Below, in pieces: positions 43,602-53,478 of a stretch of DNA of 64,000 nt (the stretch's first letter is position 1; each line of letters opens with the position of its first letter). The translations under genes and the position numbers were made by a program. The stretch lies in assembly GCA_963677375.2 (NCBI GenBank), contig CAXXIF010000004.1, positions 372,001 to 436,000 on the forward strand. Direction: 5' to 3'. The DNA is from Pseudaeromonas sp963677375 (lineage in GTDB: Bacteria > Pseudomonadota > Gammaproteobacteria > Enterobacterales > Aeromonadaceae). Under the pieces are notes generated by a model. It was not told the DNA's origin and made no database searches. It worked only from the letters and a program-made list of their open reading frames with translations.

Positions 43602-44759
43602 TTACAGTTTGACCACCAGGCCGGCATAGGTACCCAGTTGACTGGAACCGTCGCAATTGCTGGTATCGCTGCACGCTAACTGGTTATAGGACAGGGCATG
43701 GCTGCTGGTCCCGGTTTCCGCGGACAGACTGCTGTCGATGCTGTTGTTATTGATGTAACCCACGGTGGTGTACAGGGTCAGATAACGGTTCAGCTCGTAG
43801 TTTACGCCGCCTACATACAGTTGGCCCTTCTTGGCGCTATAGTCCTGATCGAGCTGGTAGTAAGCCGCCAGCAGGGTCAGCTTGTCGTTGAGCTTGTAGT
43901 TGACGCCGCCCCAGACCACCTGAGCCTGGTCATCAAAGGTGTAGGATTGACCGAAACCGGCATCCGGAGCCTTAGCCTGATCGTAGCCCGCCATCATCTT
44001 GACATCGGCCAGCTGGTAGGAGGCACCCACGGCGTAGTTCTTCACATACAGCCACTGTCCCTGAGAGCCCAGACCATAGGTTTCGCCACCGATATAGCGA
44101 CCATAGTCATCGGCCCGTTGCAGATAGACACCCCGCAGTTGGAAGTCGCCGAGCCGGTAGTTCACGGACGCGCCGTCACCACTGGCCTTGCGCGGATTGC
44201 CGACTTCACCACCGAACATATGCATGTAACCGAGGCTGGCGCCGTACAACTCCGGGCTGCGATACAGTACCGAGTTATCGGCGGTGCCATCGTTCACGCC
44301 GTTGGTCAGGGTATTGAGACCGTAGGACTGAAAGCCCATGGGATCCATATCGATAATGTCCTGGGCGATGACCAGATGCGTACCGGCACTCAGGGTGCCG
44401 AACTGCTCGCTGCGCACGCCGACATTGGCCTGGCGATTGAACAGGCTGCTTTCGTCGTTGCTACTGCCATCTTCGGTATCAAAGCCCATCTCCAGATTGG
44501 CCTGGCCAACCCAGCCCGCCGCGAACGGGATGCTGGCCGAAGAACCCAGATAGGAGGTGCCCCAGTTGTTGGCTGAGGTTTCGACCTTGCTGCTGCTGAG
44601 GCCGGATTGGTAGTAGTTGTCCACCGCCTCGACACCGGCGACCAGGCGGGCATAGGGGGTCAGCGTAAAGTCACCCAGCTGGACGGGTTCATACGCCTGG
44701 CTGGCTACCGGCAAGGTGACAGCCAGGGTGCAGAGCAGATATTGGGTCAAGTTTTTCAT
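43602..44759 (-). CDS. outer-membrane porin, general-porin type
   Basis: The 385 residues have a signal peptide (MKNLTQYLLCTLAVTLPVASQA) and a series of amphipathic beta-strands. The long constriction loop includes DPMGFQSYGLNTLTNG, and the chain ends in GTYAGLVVKL with a C-terminal hydrophobic residue. It resembles gram-negative trimeric porins. It is homologous to the porin at 57546-58706 along the whole length. It lies 45 bases downstream of the GH3 gene, so it should import the substrate or products of that enzyme. AAGGA precedes the ATG. Confidence 0.85.
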   Translation of the reverse strand: MKNLTQYLLCTLAVTLPVASQAYEPVQLGDFTLTPYARLVAGVEAVDNYYQSGLSSSKVETSANNWGTSYLGSSASIPFAAGWVGQANLEMGFDTEDGSSNDESSLFNRQANVGVRSEQFGTLSAGTHLVIAQDIIDMDPMGFQSYGLNTLTNGVNDGTADNSVLYRSPELYGASLGYMHMFGGEVGNPRKASGDGASVNYRLGDFQLRGVYLQRADDYGRYIGGETYGLGSQGQWLYVKNYAVGASYQLADVKMMAGYDQAKAPDAGFGQSYTFDDQAQVVWGGVNYKLNDKLTLLAAYYQLDQDYSAKKGQLYVGGVNYELNRYLTLYTTVGYINNNSIDSSLSAETGTSSHALSYNQLACSDTSNCDGSSQLGTYAGLVVKL

Positions 44760-44804
44760 GGTGTTGTCCTTAAATACGTGGATTCGTTGTCAAATGGCGG
44801 CGGG

Positions 44805-47252
44805 TTAGCCGGCAATCGCGACACTGGTCGTCAGGGTGTTGGCGGAGCTGGTATTGGCCGAGTCACTGATGGTGAAGGTGAAGGTGCCCGGGGTGAGTAC
44901 CCAGCTCTTGGCGTTTTCGGCATCCCAGGTACTGAGGTACTTCTTGGGTACCGTGACCTGCACGGTTTTGCTCTCACCGGCGGCTAGCTCGACCCGGGAC
45001 CAACCCACCAGTTTTTTCGGCGGTTGGGCATGGCCTGGCACGTTACTGGGCAGTGTCGCGTAGACCTGGGCGATCTCCGTGCCTGCGACACCACTGCTGT
45101 TGGTGATGGCGAAGCTGACGGTGACTGTGTCATCACTGCCCACGGTTGCGGCAGCCTGTGCATAGTCAAAGCTGGAGTAGGAGAGGCCATAGCCGAAGGG
45201 GAACAGCGGTGTCAGGCCGTTGGCGTCCATCCACTTGTAGCCGTTCCAGGCCAGTTTCTCGCTGTAGTTGACGCTGCGCAGGGCATCGTAGGTCTCCTGG
45301 CCCAGAGCGCCGATGATGTAGTTGGCCATGGAGCGGAACAACACAGTCGAGCCCAGGAAAGAGCCTAAGTTGGTGGGAAGCGTGGGCTGCACCAGATCAT
45401 CGACACTGGCCGGGAAGGTGACCGGCAGCTTGCCGGAGGGATTGACATCGCCGGAGAGAATATCGGCAATGGAGTAGGCTCCCCGCACCCCTGGGTACCA
45501 GGCTTCCAGCACGGCATCGACCTGGCTCAACCAGGGCATGGCGACCGGGCCGCCGTTTTCTAGCACCACCACAGTGCGTTTGGCCTTGGGCGCGACCGCC
45601 TCGATCAACGCATTTTGATCGTAGGTAAAGATCCCCGAGCTATCGGTGGCCGGACTATCCAGGTTCAGATCCGTCTTATCACTCCCTTCGCTGAGCCACT
45701 GGCCACCGAAGAGGACGGTGACATCCGCAGCCTCGGCAGCGGCAATGGCGGCATTGGTATCCGTGCCATCGACATAGGTGATGGTCGCCTTGGGGAACTC
45801 GGCCTGGAGCGCAGCCAGGGGGCTCACGCCGATAAAGTTCGGGCAGGAGGGGTAGGGGGAGATCGGCAATTGACCGCAGTCGCCCTGTACCTGGTTATCC
45901 ACCAGGGGGGCGTTACCACCAGAGCCACCGCCGGAGAGCACCCCGGAGTCGGCATACATGCCGATCACCGCAATGCTGGTGATGCTGTGCTGGGAGAGCG
46001 GCAGCAGCTTGGCGCTGTCATCGCTATTCTGGGCGACCTCATTTTTCAGCAGTACCATGGATTGATCGGCGACCGTCTTGGCATCGGCCTCACCGGCCGT
46101 CTCATCGATCACGGTGCGGGTCGGCGGATTGTCGACCACGCCGGTGGCGATCATGGTCCGGACTTTGCGGAACACCATATCGTTCAACCGGCTCATGGGT
46201 ACCTCACCGGAGCTCACGGCCTCGCCCAGGGCATTGATGAAGTAGGGGCCACCCATCAACATCTGCACCATGGCGGGTACTTCGGTGTCATCACTGTCCT
46301 GACTTGGCTCTTCCTCATCTAGACCATGATTGGCGGCATTGATGGTGCTGGCCGTGGCACCCCAATCCGAGACCACCATGCCCTGATAGCCCCACTCTTT
46401 CTTGAGGATATTGTTCAGCAGATCCTCATTTTCGCAGGCGTAGACGCTATTCAACTGGTTGAAGGCGCACATGATGTAGCTGGGTGCGCTCTTGGTGATG
46501 CCGATCTCGAAGCCCAGCAACTCGGTTTCGCGCATGGTCTGCTCATCGACCACGGAGTTGGAGACGTAGCGGTTGGTCTCGTAATCGTTGAATGCCAGGT
46601 GCTTGATGGTAGACATCACCTGCTGGGACTGAATGCCGATGGTGCGCTGTGCCACCATCTCACCGGCCAGGATCGGATCTTCGCCCATGTATTCGAAACC
46701 GCGGCCGTTGCGCGGGTCACGGATCAGGTTGATGCCGCCACCCAAGGCGGTGCTGAAGCCCAGGGCCCGGGTCTCGATGCCGATACGGCGGCCGTACAGA
46801 TGGGCTAATTCCGGATTCCAGGAGGAGGCCAGCCCCACGGTGGAGGGCAGAGCCGTGGCATCCAGTCCGTTGACCATGACCCCACTGGCGGTATCGACCA
46901 TGTTGTTATCGGGGATGCCCAGCGCTTCGATGCCCGGGATATAGGCCACCGCTTCGGTGTAGGCACCCTCGACTTCCGGGTAGTTGAGGCCGGTGTAGGT
47001 CAGGGCCATATTCGGCGCACCATGGCCGTGGACCATGGAGATTTTCTGCGCCAGGGTCATCTGCGCGACCAGGGACGCGGCGCGGCGATCCGCCTCGTTA
47101 TCCGAGACGCTATGGCCCGGAGGCGTCACATCCGGGGTCGTGGATGAACCGGTATTGGAACTACCGCCTCCGCCGCCGCAAGCCGATAGCAACAACAAGG
47201 TTGATATCAGGCTGGCGAGTTTGGTTAGTCGGCTTATCTGCAATTGTCGCAT
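44805..47252 (-). CDS. GH3 beta-glucosidase-like lipoprotein (copy 1)
   Basis: The 815 residues start with a lipoprotein signal (lipobox LSAC, Cys25) and a Gly/Ser/Thr/Pro linker. The GH3 N-terminal barrel follows with KHLAFNDYETNR and the nucleophile D296 in VVSDWGA. A C-terminal GH3 domain with GGGSGGNAPLVDN and a fibronectin III-like domain (about 705-800, PPKKLVGWSRVELAAGES) complete it. This is the layout of beta-glucosidases. The lipid anchor puts it in the periplasm or on the cell surface. The residue after Cys25 is Gly, so export to the outer membrane is plausible. AGGAG precedes the ATG. Confidence 0.93.
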   Translation of the reverse strand: MRQLQISRLTKLASLISTLLLLSACGGGGGSSNTGSSTTPDVTPPGHSVSDNEADRRAASLVAQMTLAQKISMVHGHGAPNMALTYTGLNYPEVEGAYTEAVAYIPGIEALGIPDNNMVDTASGVMVNGLDATALPSTVGLASSWNPELAHLYGRRIGIETRALGFSTALGGGINLIRDPRNGRGFEYMGEDPILAGEMVAQRTIGIQSQQVMSTIKHLAFNDYETNRYVSNSVVDEQTMRETELLGFEIGITKSAPSYIMCAFNQLNSVYACENEDLLNNILKKEWGYQGMVVSDWGATASTINAANHGLDEEEPSQDSDDTEVPAMVQMLMGGPYFINALGEAVSSGEVPMSRLNDMVFRKVRTMIATGVVDNPPTRTVIDETAGEADAKTVADQSMVLLKNEVAQNSDDSAKLLPLSQHSITSIAVIGMYADSGVLSGGGSGGNAPLVDNQVQGDCGQLPISPYPSCPNFIGVSPLAALQAEFPKATITYVDGTDTNAAIAAAEAADVTVLFGGQWLSEGSDKTDLNLDSPATDSSGIFTYDQNALIEAVAPKAKRTVVVLENGGPVAMPWLSQVDAVLEAWYPGVRGAYSIADILSGDVNPSGKLPVTFPASVDDLVQPTLPTNLGSFLGSTVLFRSMANYIIGALGQETYDALRSVNYSEKLAWNGYKWMDANGLTPLFPFGYGLSYSSFDYAQAAATVGSDDTVTVSFAITNSSGVAGTEIAQVYATLPSNVPGHAQPPKKLVGWSRVELAAGESKTVQVTVPKKYLSTWDAENAKSWVLTPGTFTFTISDSANTSSANTLTTSVAIAG

Positions 47253-47693
47253 TTGCCACTCCTGTAAAAGGAAATATTGTTATCTGCCGGTATCGATCGA
47301 CGTGCCGTTACTCCTGGGAATAACCAGCCATCGGCTAGGCAGTTTTGCTGCATCGATTGCAATGCCGGGCCAGTGTAGCGAGGGGTGGGAAAAGCCATTT
47401 ATCCCTGGGTGTCGCGGCAGTTGTCATTTCGGTTCATCCCGCAAGTGGAGCTGAGGAATATGACGGCGATCACGCCAGCCGTGATGAGGGGTTCAATGGC
47501 GGGTTGATAGCGCGAGGTCGTCGCACTGAGTCACTAAAGTTGGGGCTAAGGTGCAAATAAACGATGTGTCATCAAGGGATCAAATGGGGGCGGAATATAA
47601 ATGGCCGGATCAACATGGCGGCAATAAGCGCCGCACTAGCAACTGAGCTCCGGCTATCTTTTGCGGTAAAATGAATGGTGTGGGAATCGTTAA
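47253..47693. other. promoter region of GH3 operon 1
   Basis: About 440 bases separate the GH3 gene from the end of the AraC-type gene at 47694. It must contain the operon 1 promoter. A sequence GAGGAATATGAC at 47452-47463, followed by GGCGATCACG, is nearly identical to one upstream of the LamB-type porin. No gene is seen. Confidence 0.5.
47452..47472. promoter_or_regulatory. candidate shared operator (copy near GH3 operon 1)
   Basis: GAGGAATATGAC followed by GGCGATCAC. The first 12 bases are repeated upstream of the LamB-type porin at about 52221-52232; the second half resembles a CRP-like half-site (TCAC). Confidence 0.35.
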
Positions 47694-48701
47694 TTAAGAA
47701 CGCAGGGCGGAGGGATTGGTATCAAACCAGCGTTTAAAGGCGCGATTAAAGGCCGAGAGATTGGCATAACCGAGTCGATCACTGATTTCACCCATACTCA
47801 GCGACGTCTCTTTTAAAAAGGCCAGCGCCTTGGCTTTGCGCTCCTGCTCCAGTAACTGGCTAAAGGTGACATTGTGCTCGGCCAGATGCCGATACAGGGT
47901 CGAGCGACTCATCTCCAGGCGACTGGCAATGAATTCGATGCTGATGGTATTGGTGCTATTGGCAATGCTCAGCGATAACTGGCGGCGGATATCTTCGATA
48001 ATTTGGGTATTCACCGCTCGCTGTGGCTGATAGCGCTTGCGGTATTCAGCATCCAGATAGGCATCGACCATGGGATTATATCGGGGGTTATTCGCCTGCA
48101 ATTGCCGTAATGGAAAGGCGATATAAGATTGCTCGGTCCGGCAGCGAATCGTCGGGCTGATCAGGGTGGCAAAATCATCGGCAGCGGGTAGGGTAGCGTG
48201 CACCACACCGACTTCAGCCTGCAGCGATTCCCCAGCAATGGCGAAAGCGCTTTCAAATAATTTGAATAAAAAAGCAAAATGCCCCTGCGGCGTTAAATAG
48301 TCGTACTTGGCGTGATCACAGGAGTGATAGAGGTAGAGCATGCCATTGCGTGTTTCGACGCTATAGTGATTGCCGGATAAATCATGGGCTACTATGCCCT
48401 GGATTTTCCGCAGCATGCTATCCACGTTGGGGCTGTTAAACAAAAAAGCTTTATGAAAATCGACTTGCTGGAAGCTATCGGCAATTTCTCGGACTTCATG
48501 CCGGGCATGGTGACCGGCATCATACAGGGCCTGAATCACCCGATTTCCGCTCTCGGCTGCTATTTTGCGGTGGGATAAGGGTTGTGACATCCACTCGGTA
48601 TTGAGTCCGGCAATTTTATGGCAATCACTGGCCGTCGCCCCCAAGGACTGCAATTTACGCAGATGATAGGCGAGCCAGGGTTCCGAATAAAAATGGGACA
48701 T
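47694..48701 (-). CDS. AraC-type transcription regulator (paralogue 1)
   Basis: The 335-residue regulator has a C-terminal AraC DNA-binding domain with two helix-turn-helix units (about 245-330): IASRLEMSRSTLYRHL and MGEISDRLGYANLSAFNRAF. The N-terminal 220 residues resemble the ligand-binding domain of OruR/arabinose-binding-like AraC regulators and are shared with the two paralogues at 52417 and 53479 (for example FLFNSPN and RYNPMVDAYL segments). It lies upstream of GH3 operon 1 on the same strand and is the likely regulator of that operon. Confidence 0.9.
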   Translation of the reverse strand: MSHFYSEPWLAYHLRKLQSLGATASDCHKIAGLNTEWMSQPLSHRKIAAESGNRVIQALYDAGHHARHEVREIADSFQQVDFHKAFLFNSPNVDSMLRKIQGIVAHDLSGNHYSVETRNGMLYLYHSCDHAKYDYLTPQGHFAFLFKLFESAFAIAGESLQAEVGVVHATLPAADDFATLISPTIRCRTEQSYIAFPLRQLQANNPRYNPMVDAYLDAEYRKRYQPQRAVNTQIIEDIRRQLSLSIANSTNTISIEFIASRLEMSRSTLYRHLAEHNVTFSQLLEQERKAKALAFLKETSLSMGEISDRLGYANLSAFNRAFKRWFDTNPSALRS

Positions 48702-48979
48702 AGAATACCTACTGAAAGTAAGGATGACATGGACTCAAATAAGCAAGCATTACCGCGCAAGTCTCTAACCACAGCAGCATGGCGCTTTATGTAGCGCGGC
48801 ATATATATTCCAGATAGCCCTGGCAAGATGTGAGCTGATTATCACTGTTACATTCTGATGCAGAACGGTAGGCGGGGTAACGACGGTCATCTAGACAGGC
48901 GGCATATAATGAATCCCATACTGTCTTGGTCGTATCATCGGTGGCAGAGCGAGAAATGATATTTCTCTAATATAAAATA

Positions 48980-49004
48980 AGAAGAGCCACCTTATCGGTG
49001 GCTC
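48980..49004 (-). terminator. terminator of the GH1 gene
   Basis: On the minus strand GAGCCACC / GGTGGCTC with a 6-base loop is followed by TTCTTATTTT. The 308-base interval 48702-49009 holds this hairpin and the promoter of the AraC-type gene, nothing else recognisable. Confidence 0.8.
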
Positions 49005-49009
49005 CTGGA

Positions 49010-50716
49010 TTAGTTGGCACTGAGGCCATTATTTTTGATGACGCTATTATAGTAATAATAGCTATCTTTAGGCATGCGTTTCAGATTGTCATTGTAGTCC
49101 ACATAGATAAGGCCAAAGCGCTTATCAAAAGAGGTCCACTCCAGATTATCGAACAGCGACCAGACCATATAGCCTTTCAAGTTGACACCATCATGAATGG
49201 CTTTCCACATGGCTTTGATGTGTCCTTCGAGGTAAGCAGTACGCATGGTATCGTGTACTCCTCCATCTGAGGCAATATTATCCTCATTTATATTTGAGTA
49301 ACCAGTCCCATTCTCTGTGATGTACATAGGAATATTATGACTAGCGTCAGAAAGCCACTTGATGGTGTCATAAAAACCTTGTGGGTCACTAGGCCCATTA
49401 AAACCACCCAATGTATTTGGTTGTTTATCAATCCAGATATCACCCAAAAAAACCCCTGATCCCAGAGCACCACGTTGTAATGTCCATGCATTGACAGGGG
49501 TGTCGGGATCCGTGGTTGTTTTTCGTGAGACCACGGGGCGTGAATAATAGTTAAGAGCGACAAAATCACCCTGGTTATTATTCATAAAACTAAGATCAGC
49601 AGCCAACTGTTCAGCACTAATGCTCAATTTATTCTCAGGGTTTTGACTCTTGAGTTTTTCAAGTAGTCCGTCAGGATATTTTCCTTTAAATATTGGATAA
49701 ACAAAAATTCCGTTTTTAAAGTCGTTAAAGGTTTTTGTGGCCTCTAGATCTTCGGCTTTGGAACTGGCTGATTTTGCGACACCTAAGTCAAAGGTCATAC
49801 CTATTTGCGCATCGCTGCGGATTTTACCCGCTTTCTGCAGTTTGTGGAAGCTATTAACTGCCTTTGCATGTGACAGCAAGTAGTTATGAATGGCATTTAG
49901 TCGTAAGCCTATTACTCGATCTAGAGTTAAATACTTGGCAACTGAATACTGGTCAATGCCATCCGCGTTCATGGTAGATGATACGCCTTGAGTTAATACA
50001 TTGTATGCATACGGTTCATTCAGCGTGGTCCAAATTTTAACGCGATCACCGAATAGTTTAAATGCTGTTTCCGTATAAACCTGGTATTGATCGGTTATCG
50101 CACGATTTTTAAACTCTCCTGCCATGACCATCCCAAGTGGGAAATCCCAATGGAAGAGCGTGATCGCCGGTTCAATACCATTGGCTAGTAGCTCAGTAAT
50201 CAGATTGTTGTAATAAGCAAGTCCAACTGGATTAGGTTCTGCCGGTATTAATTTACCGTCCGCATCCAATGTGGGCGTAAACTGCCCACGAGCATTCATA
50301 GTACCTTTTACTGGGAAACCGTTATTGGTAAAAAACAATCGTGGCATGGATAGCGAAAAACGATAAGTCTTGACGCCAGCTTTCGCCATCAAGGCGACGT
50401 CTTCTTGATAGCGATTATATTGATCAATCGCTACATCTCCATTAGCACCTGTTTGATAAGTTGCCATCAGATCCCAGTAGGTATCGGTACGCAATTTGTT
50501 TCCTGTTTCATCATAGCGGCCTCCTTCCACTTGGAAAGCAGACGTTGCAGATCCCCATTTAAAGTCACTGGGGAAGGTTAGAAAACTGGTCCCCGCAGGC
50601 AGGGCGACCTCATTGGATTCAGACAGCGGTTTGCTATCCGAATCAGAATTACAACCGGTCACCGTCAGCGCCAGGCTGAGTACTGTGCCGATAAAAGTGG
50701 CTTTTGTTTTTTTCAT
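49010..50716 (-). CDS. GH1 beta-glucosidase-like lipoprotein
   Basis: The 568 residues begin with a lipoprotein signal (TVTGC, Cys22) and are a full-length GH1 barrel. Seen are FKWGSATSAFQVEGG near residue 53, the acid/base E234 in TTLNEPYAYN and the nucleophile E468 in YITENGTG, plus the terminal WSLFDNLEWTSFDKRFGL substrate region. GH1 enzymes are normally cytosolic, so an exported lipid-anchored one is uncommon. The start ending at 50716 has AAGGTGA upstream. It follows the LamB-type porin in the same operon. AT-rich compared with the core genes. Confidence 0.93.
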   Translation of the reverse strand: MKKTKATFIGTVLSLALTVTGCNSDSDSKPLSESNEVALPAGTSFLTFPSDFKWGSATSAFQVEGGRYDETGNKLRTDTYWDLMATYQTGANGDVAIDQYNRYQEDVALMAKAGVKTYRFSLSMPRLFFTNNGFPVKGTMNARGQFTPTLDADGKLIPAEPNPVGLAYYNNLITELLANGIEPAITLFHWDFPLGMVMAGEFKNRAITDQYQVYTETAFKLFGDRVKIWTTLNEPYAYNVLTQGVSSTMNADGIDQYSVAKYLTLDRVIGLRLNAIHNYLLSHAKAVNSFHKLQKAGKIRSDAQIGMTFDLGVAKSASSKAEDLEATKTFNDFKNGIFVYPIFKGKYPDGLLEKLKSQNPENKLSISAEQLAADLSFMNNNQGDFVALNYYSRPVVSRKTTTDPDTPVNAWTLQRGALGSGVFLGDIWIDKQPNTLGGFNGPSDPQGFYDTIKWLSDASHNIPMYITENGTGYSNINEDNIASDGGVHDTMRTAYLEGHIKAMWKAIHDGVNLKGYMVWSLFDNLEWTSFDKRFGLIYVDYNDNLKRMPKDSYYYYNSVIKNNGLSAN

Positions 50717-50744
50717 ATCTTTCACCTTGAATTCAGCCAAAGAT

Positions 50745-50763
50745 CCCCTCGCTAAGCGAGGGG
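50745..50763 (-). terminator. intercistronic hairpin between LamB-type porin and GH1 gene
   Basis: CCCCTCGC / GCGAGGGG with a 3-base loop lies 10 bases after the porin stop. No T-run is present. Similar hairpins follow both other porins of the island. Confidence 0.6.
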
Positions 50764-50772
50764 AGTTTATTC

Positions 50773-52077
50773 TTACCACCAGGCTTCCAATTGGGCGCCA
50801 AAGCGCATCTCGCCTTTATCACCCTCTTGTTGGGCGGTGCGGGTGGATTCGGCGACATCACCAAAGAAGGCGCCGGTATAGACGCGCAGTGATGGGCGCG
50901 CCATTAAGCCAATATTCGGGGTTAATTCTTGCGCCAGGATCACCTTGCTCAGATCACTGCTTTGGCTGTCGGTGGACATCTGACCCTTGGTATAACCGAG
51001 CTCCAGAGTGGTACGGGTCAGGCCATTCCAATAATAAGAGGGGCGAGCGACGAGACTCATACGGTTGGGTTTGGTTTCAGGGGCACTCTGTGAAATGGTT
51101 TTGCCAGAGGCATATAGGGCTGAATAGGCAACATCCACTTTATCAGTGATGGGCATAGTGCCGAAGTAAATGGTGCGATAGGCGCTTTCCAAATTGCCTG
51201 ACCACTCATTATAAGTATTTACTTCGGTACCATTGCTGTTGTTAAAGGCGGTATCGGCCAGCGCATCTTGTCCATATTGAATAACAAAGGTGTTGGTGGC
51301 AGAGCCGATCTGATGCGGTAATTCGGCGGAATAGAAATTACCGGTTTGTTTATTTTCACCAACCTTATCTTGGATCTCGGTCAGATCGGCTTTGCCATAG
51401 ATAAAGGCCAGATTTAACGAAGCGTTCTGCCACAGTGGAATATCTTGATAACGCAGATCGTATTTTTCAGTTTGAATAACCGGCTCACCTTGGGCATCAC
51501 TCTTGCCTTTGGCGGGTTTGCGTGCGCCATCGATCCAGGCCAGTGAAACTTTACCTGGGCCAGCACTGATATCTTCCACCCCGAAACCATTGCCGGAATT
51601 ATTCAGATAATAGAGATCCAGAATATGTACATCCTTGCGTTGATAATAACGTTTACCAACCCAGAAGGTAGTATCGGGGGCCGATTTGAGGACATTTTTG
51701 GCAGTGACATTGAGTTGCCGTAAGGCCCAGTCACCACGGCTATCCCGATCAGTCGGGCTGGTCAGACTTTGATAGTCATTGCCTTGATAGACGGTTTTAA
51801 ATGAGAACATGGAATCCAGATAGAATTTGGCACCCTCGGCAGAGTCATACTGTTGACCAAGACCAATTTCGCCATAGGTGTCACACTCGTCACCCAGGCG
51901 GCCTGTATAGTGGGCGCCATCAGTCGGATCGTTATAACAATACTGAGCACCACCGGATGCGGTGGTCGAAGTACCGGTTCTGGCATAGCCGTGAAAATCA
52001 ACGGCGAATGCACTGCCAGTGGTAAAAACAGATGCAATGAGCAATGCCACTTTTGTTTTAGGTGAAACGAATTTCAT
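50773..52077 (-). CDS. LamB-type maltoporin-like sugar porin
   Basis: The 434 residues have a signal peptide (ending GSAFAVD) and LamB family features. These are the mature start VDFHGYARTGT, two cysteines in the first loop (YCYNDPTDG, GDECDTYGE), FWVGKRYYQRKDVHILDLYY (about 133-152), and the final FGAQLEAWW with an aromatic C-terminus. LamB porins form 18-stranded trimers with an aromatic slide for oligosaccharides. The pairing with a GH1 lipoprotein suggests a beta-glucoside rather than maltodextrin substrate. It is first in its operon. Confidence 0.92.
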   Translation of the reverse strand: MKFVSPKTKVALLIASVFTTGSAFAVDFHGYARTGTSTTASGGAQYCYNDPTDGAHYTGRLGDECDTYGEIGLGQQYDSAEGAKFYLDSMFSFKTVYQGNDYQSLTSPTDRDSRGDWALRQLNVTAKNVLKSAPDTTFWVGKRYYQRKDVHILDLYYLNNSGNGFGVEDISAGPGKVSLAWIDGARKPAKGKSDAQGEPVIQTEKYDLRYQDIPLWQNASLNLAFIYGKADLTEIQDKVGENKQTGNFYSAELPHQIGSATNTFVIQYGQDALADTAFNNSNGTEVNTYNEWSGNLESAYRTIYFGTMPITDKVDVAYSALYASGKTISQSAPETKPNRMSLVARPSYYWNGLTRTTLELGYTKGQMSTDSQSSDLSKVILAQELTPNIGLMARPSLRVYTGAFFGDVAESTRTAQQEGDKGEMRFGAQLEAWW

Positions 52078-52416
52078 AATTTGCTCCTGGATAATTCACG
52101 AATCAATTATTGAACTTTGATTGTTGGGTTAGTGTCATAACCGGAAGCAACGTTATCGGTTGGCTGATATTAACGTGTATCTTTTAGCATCAGCTTTGTA
52201 TCATCTGGATTCTTGGGGGGGAGGAATATGACCTGAGTCATAGTTCTGAGTGGCTGTATTGCAGGCGGAGACTCAGGGGAACTATTTATTTCGGTAGATA
52301 TTTCTTGGTTATTTGGGTGGCATTTGGATACTGTTTGCGTATGTGATGGACTGCAGAACTGCAGCCCATATTTTTATATGAGTGATTAACTAGTATCTTA
52401 TTTTTTATGAATGTGT
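52078..52416. other. promoter region of the LamB-type porin operon
   Basis: About 340 bases between the AraC-type gene at 52417 and the porin, containing the porin promoter and the palindromic motif at 52226. No gene is seen. Confidence 0.5.
52221..52244. promoter_or_regulatory. candidate shared operator (copy near LamB-type porin)
   Basis: GAGGAATATGAC followed by CTGAGTCATAGT. The core ATATGACCTGAGTCATAG is nearly the same as ATGTGACATGAGTCATAG at 54798-54815. TGAC-N4-GTCA forms an inverted repeat in both. Confidence 0.5.
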
Positions 52417-53427
52417 TTATGATTGGTATTTGCGTATCATCAGTGGAGTCTTGTCAAACCAGCGCTTGAAGGCTCGATTAAAGGCTGATAGGTTTTTATA
52501 GCCGAGTCGATCACTAATTTCACCGATGCTGATATTGGTGTTGGTGAGGAAATCCAGGGCTATGGTTTTACGTTTATCTTCAATAATTTGGCTAAAGGTG
52601 ACATTGCGATCTGCTAATTCACGATATAACGTGGATCGACTCATATTCATTATTTCGGCCATGCTGTTGATCGATAATTCATCAGCGCGGTTATTCATAG
52701 CTTCGGTCATTTTATACTGGAAATTATCAAAAAACGTATCCCTAGATAAACGGATATCATATTCGAGGTGTAGCTGCTTTTCAATATAGGGTTGAATAAA
52801 TGGATTAAAGTTGCGACTGACCATAGTGGCCATATCTTTATGGATCGATATGAAATCATATTCTGTCTTGGTGATGATATTACTCGTTACGGCATGACAG
52901 AACTTATTTTCGCTTGGAACTTGCTGTTGTTTAAAACCAACCTTCAGGCGATCCGCATCGAAATGCTCGCCCAATATATATTTCATATGTTGTACGAAGG
53001 AATAAAAAACACCTTGTGGTGAGTAAAACTCAATTTCACTACTGATGGGGCTTAGCGTGAAGACAACTCGGTCATAGTCAATCAGTATCTCATCATTAAA
53101 TAATTTCATATTTAAATTATTTATTTGCATGTGTTTTTTAAATAGGTCTATGCAGTTTTCACTATTCAAAAATAGTGCGCGATGCACGCCATTAAATTCT
53201 ATGCATTGATCTAAATAATCAAGCTCATATTTTTCATGGTAGTTGACATCGTTCAGTGCGTTGAAAATCTTGCCGACATTCTGGATCATTATTTTTTTGG
53301 TCAATGGCGGGTTATCTAACAAAAAATCATGCCCCATAATACCCCGTACTTCTTGTACGGATAAGCCGGAGTGTTTCAATTGGCGATCGATGAACTTTGC
53401 CGAGGCCTCAGTACATAAAATGTTCAT
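52417..53427 (-). CDS. AraC-type transcription regulator (paralogue 2)
   Basis: The 336 residues end in an AraC DNA-binding domain (about 245-332) with MAEIMNMSRSTLYREL and IGEISDRLGYKNLSAFNRAF. The N-terminal effector domain is homologous to those of the genes at 47694 and 53479 (LFLNSEN, FNPFIQPYIEKQ). The coding sequence is markedly AT-rich, suggesting acquisition or weak codon constraint. It lies directly upstream of the LamB-type porin operon and 51 bases downstream of paralogue 3. It is a likely regulator of the porin-GH1 operon. Confidence 0.9.
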   Translation of the reverse strand: MNILCTEASAKFIDRQLKHSGLSVQEVRGIMGHDFLLDNPPLTKKIMIQNVGKIFNALNDVNYHEKYELDYLDQCIEFNGVHRALFLNSENCIDLFKKHMQINNLNMKLFNDEILIDYDRVVFTLSPISSEIEFYSPQGVFYSFVQHMKYILGEHFDADRLKVGFKQQQVPSENKFCHAVTSNIITKTEYDFISIHKDMATMVSRNFNPFIQPYIEKQLHLEYDIRLSRDTFFDNFQYKMTEAMNNRADELSINSMAEIMNMSRSTLYRELADRNVTFSQIIEDKRKTIALDFLTNTNISIGEISDRLGYKNLSAFNRAFKRWFDKTPLMIRKYQS

Positions 53428-53478
53428 TTTTGCTCCTGACTTATCAATAATTTAAGCATAACTATATCGAATAGGTGG

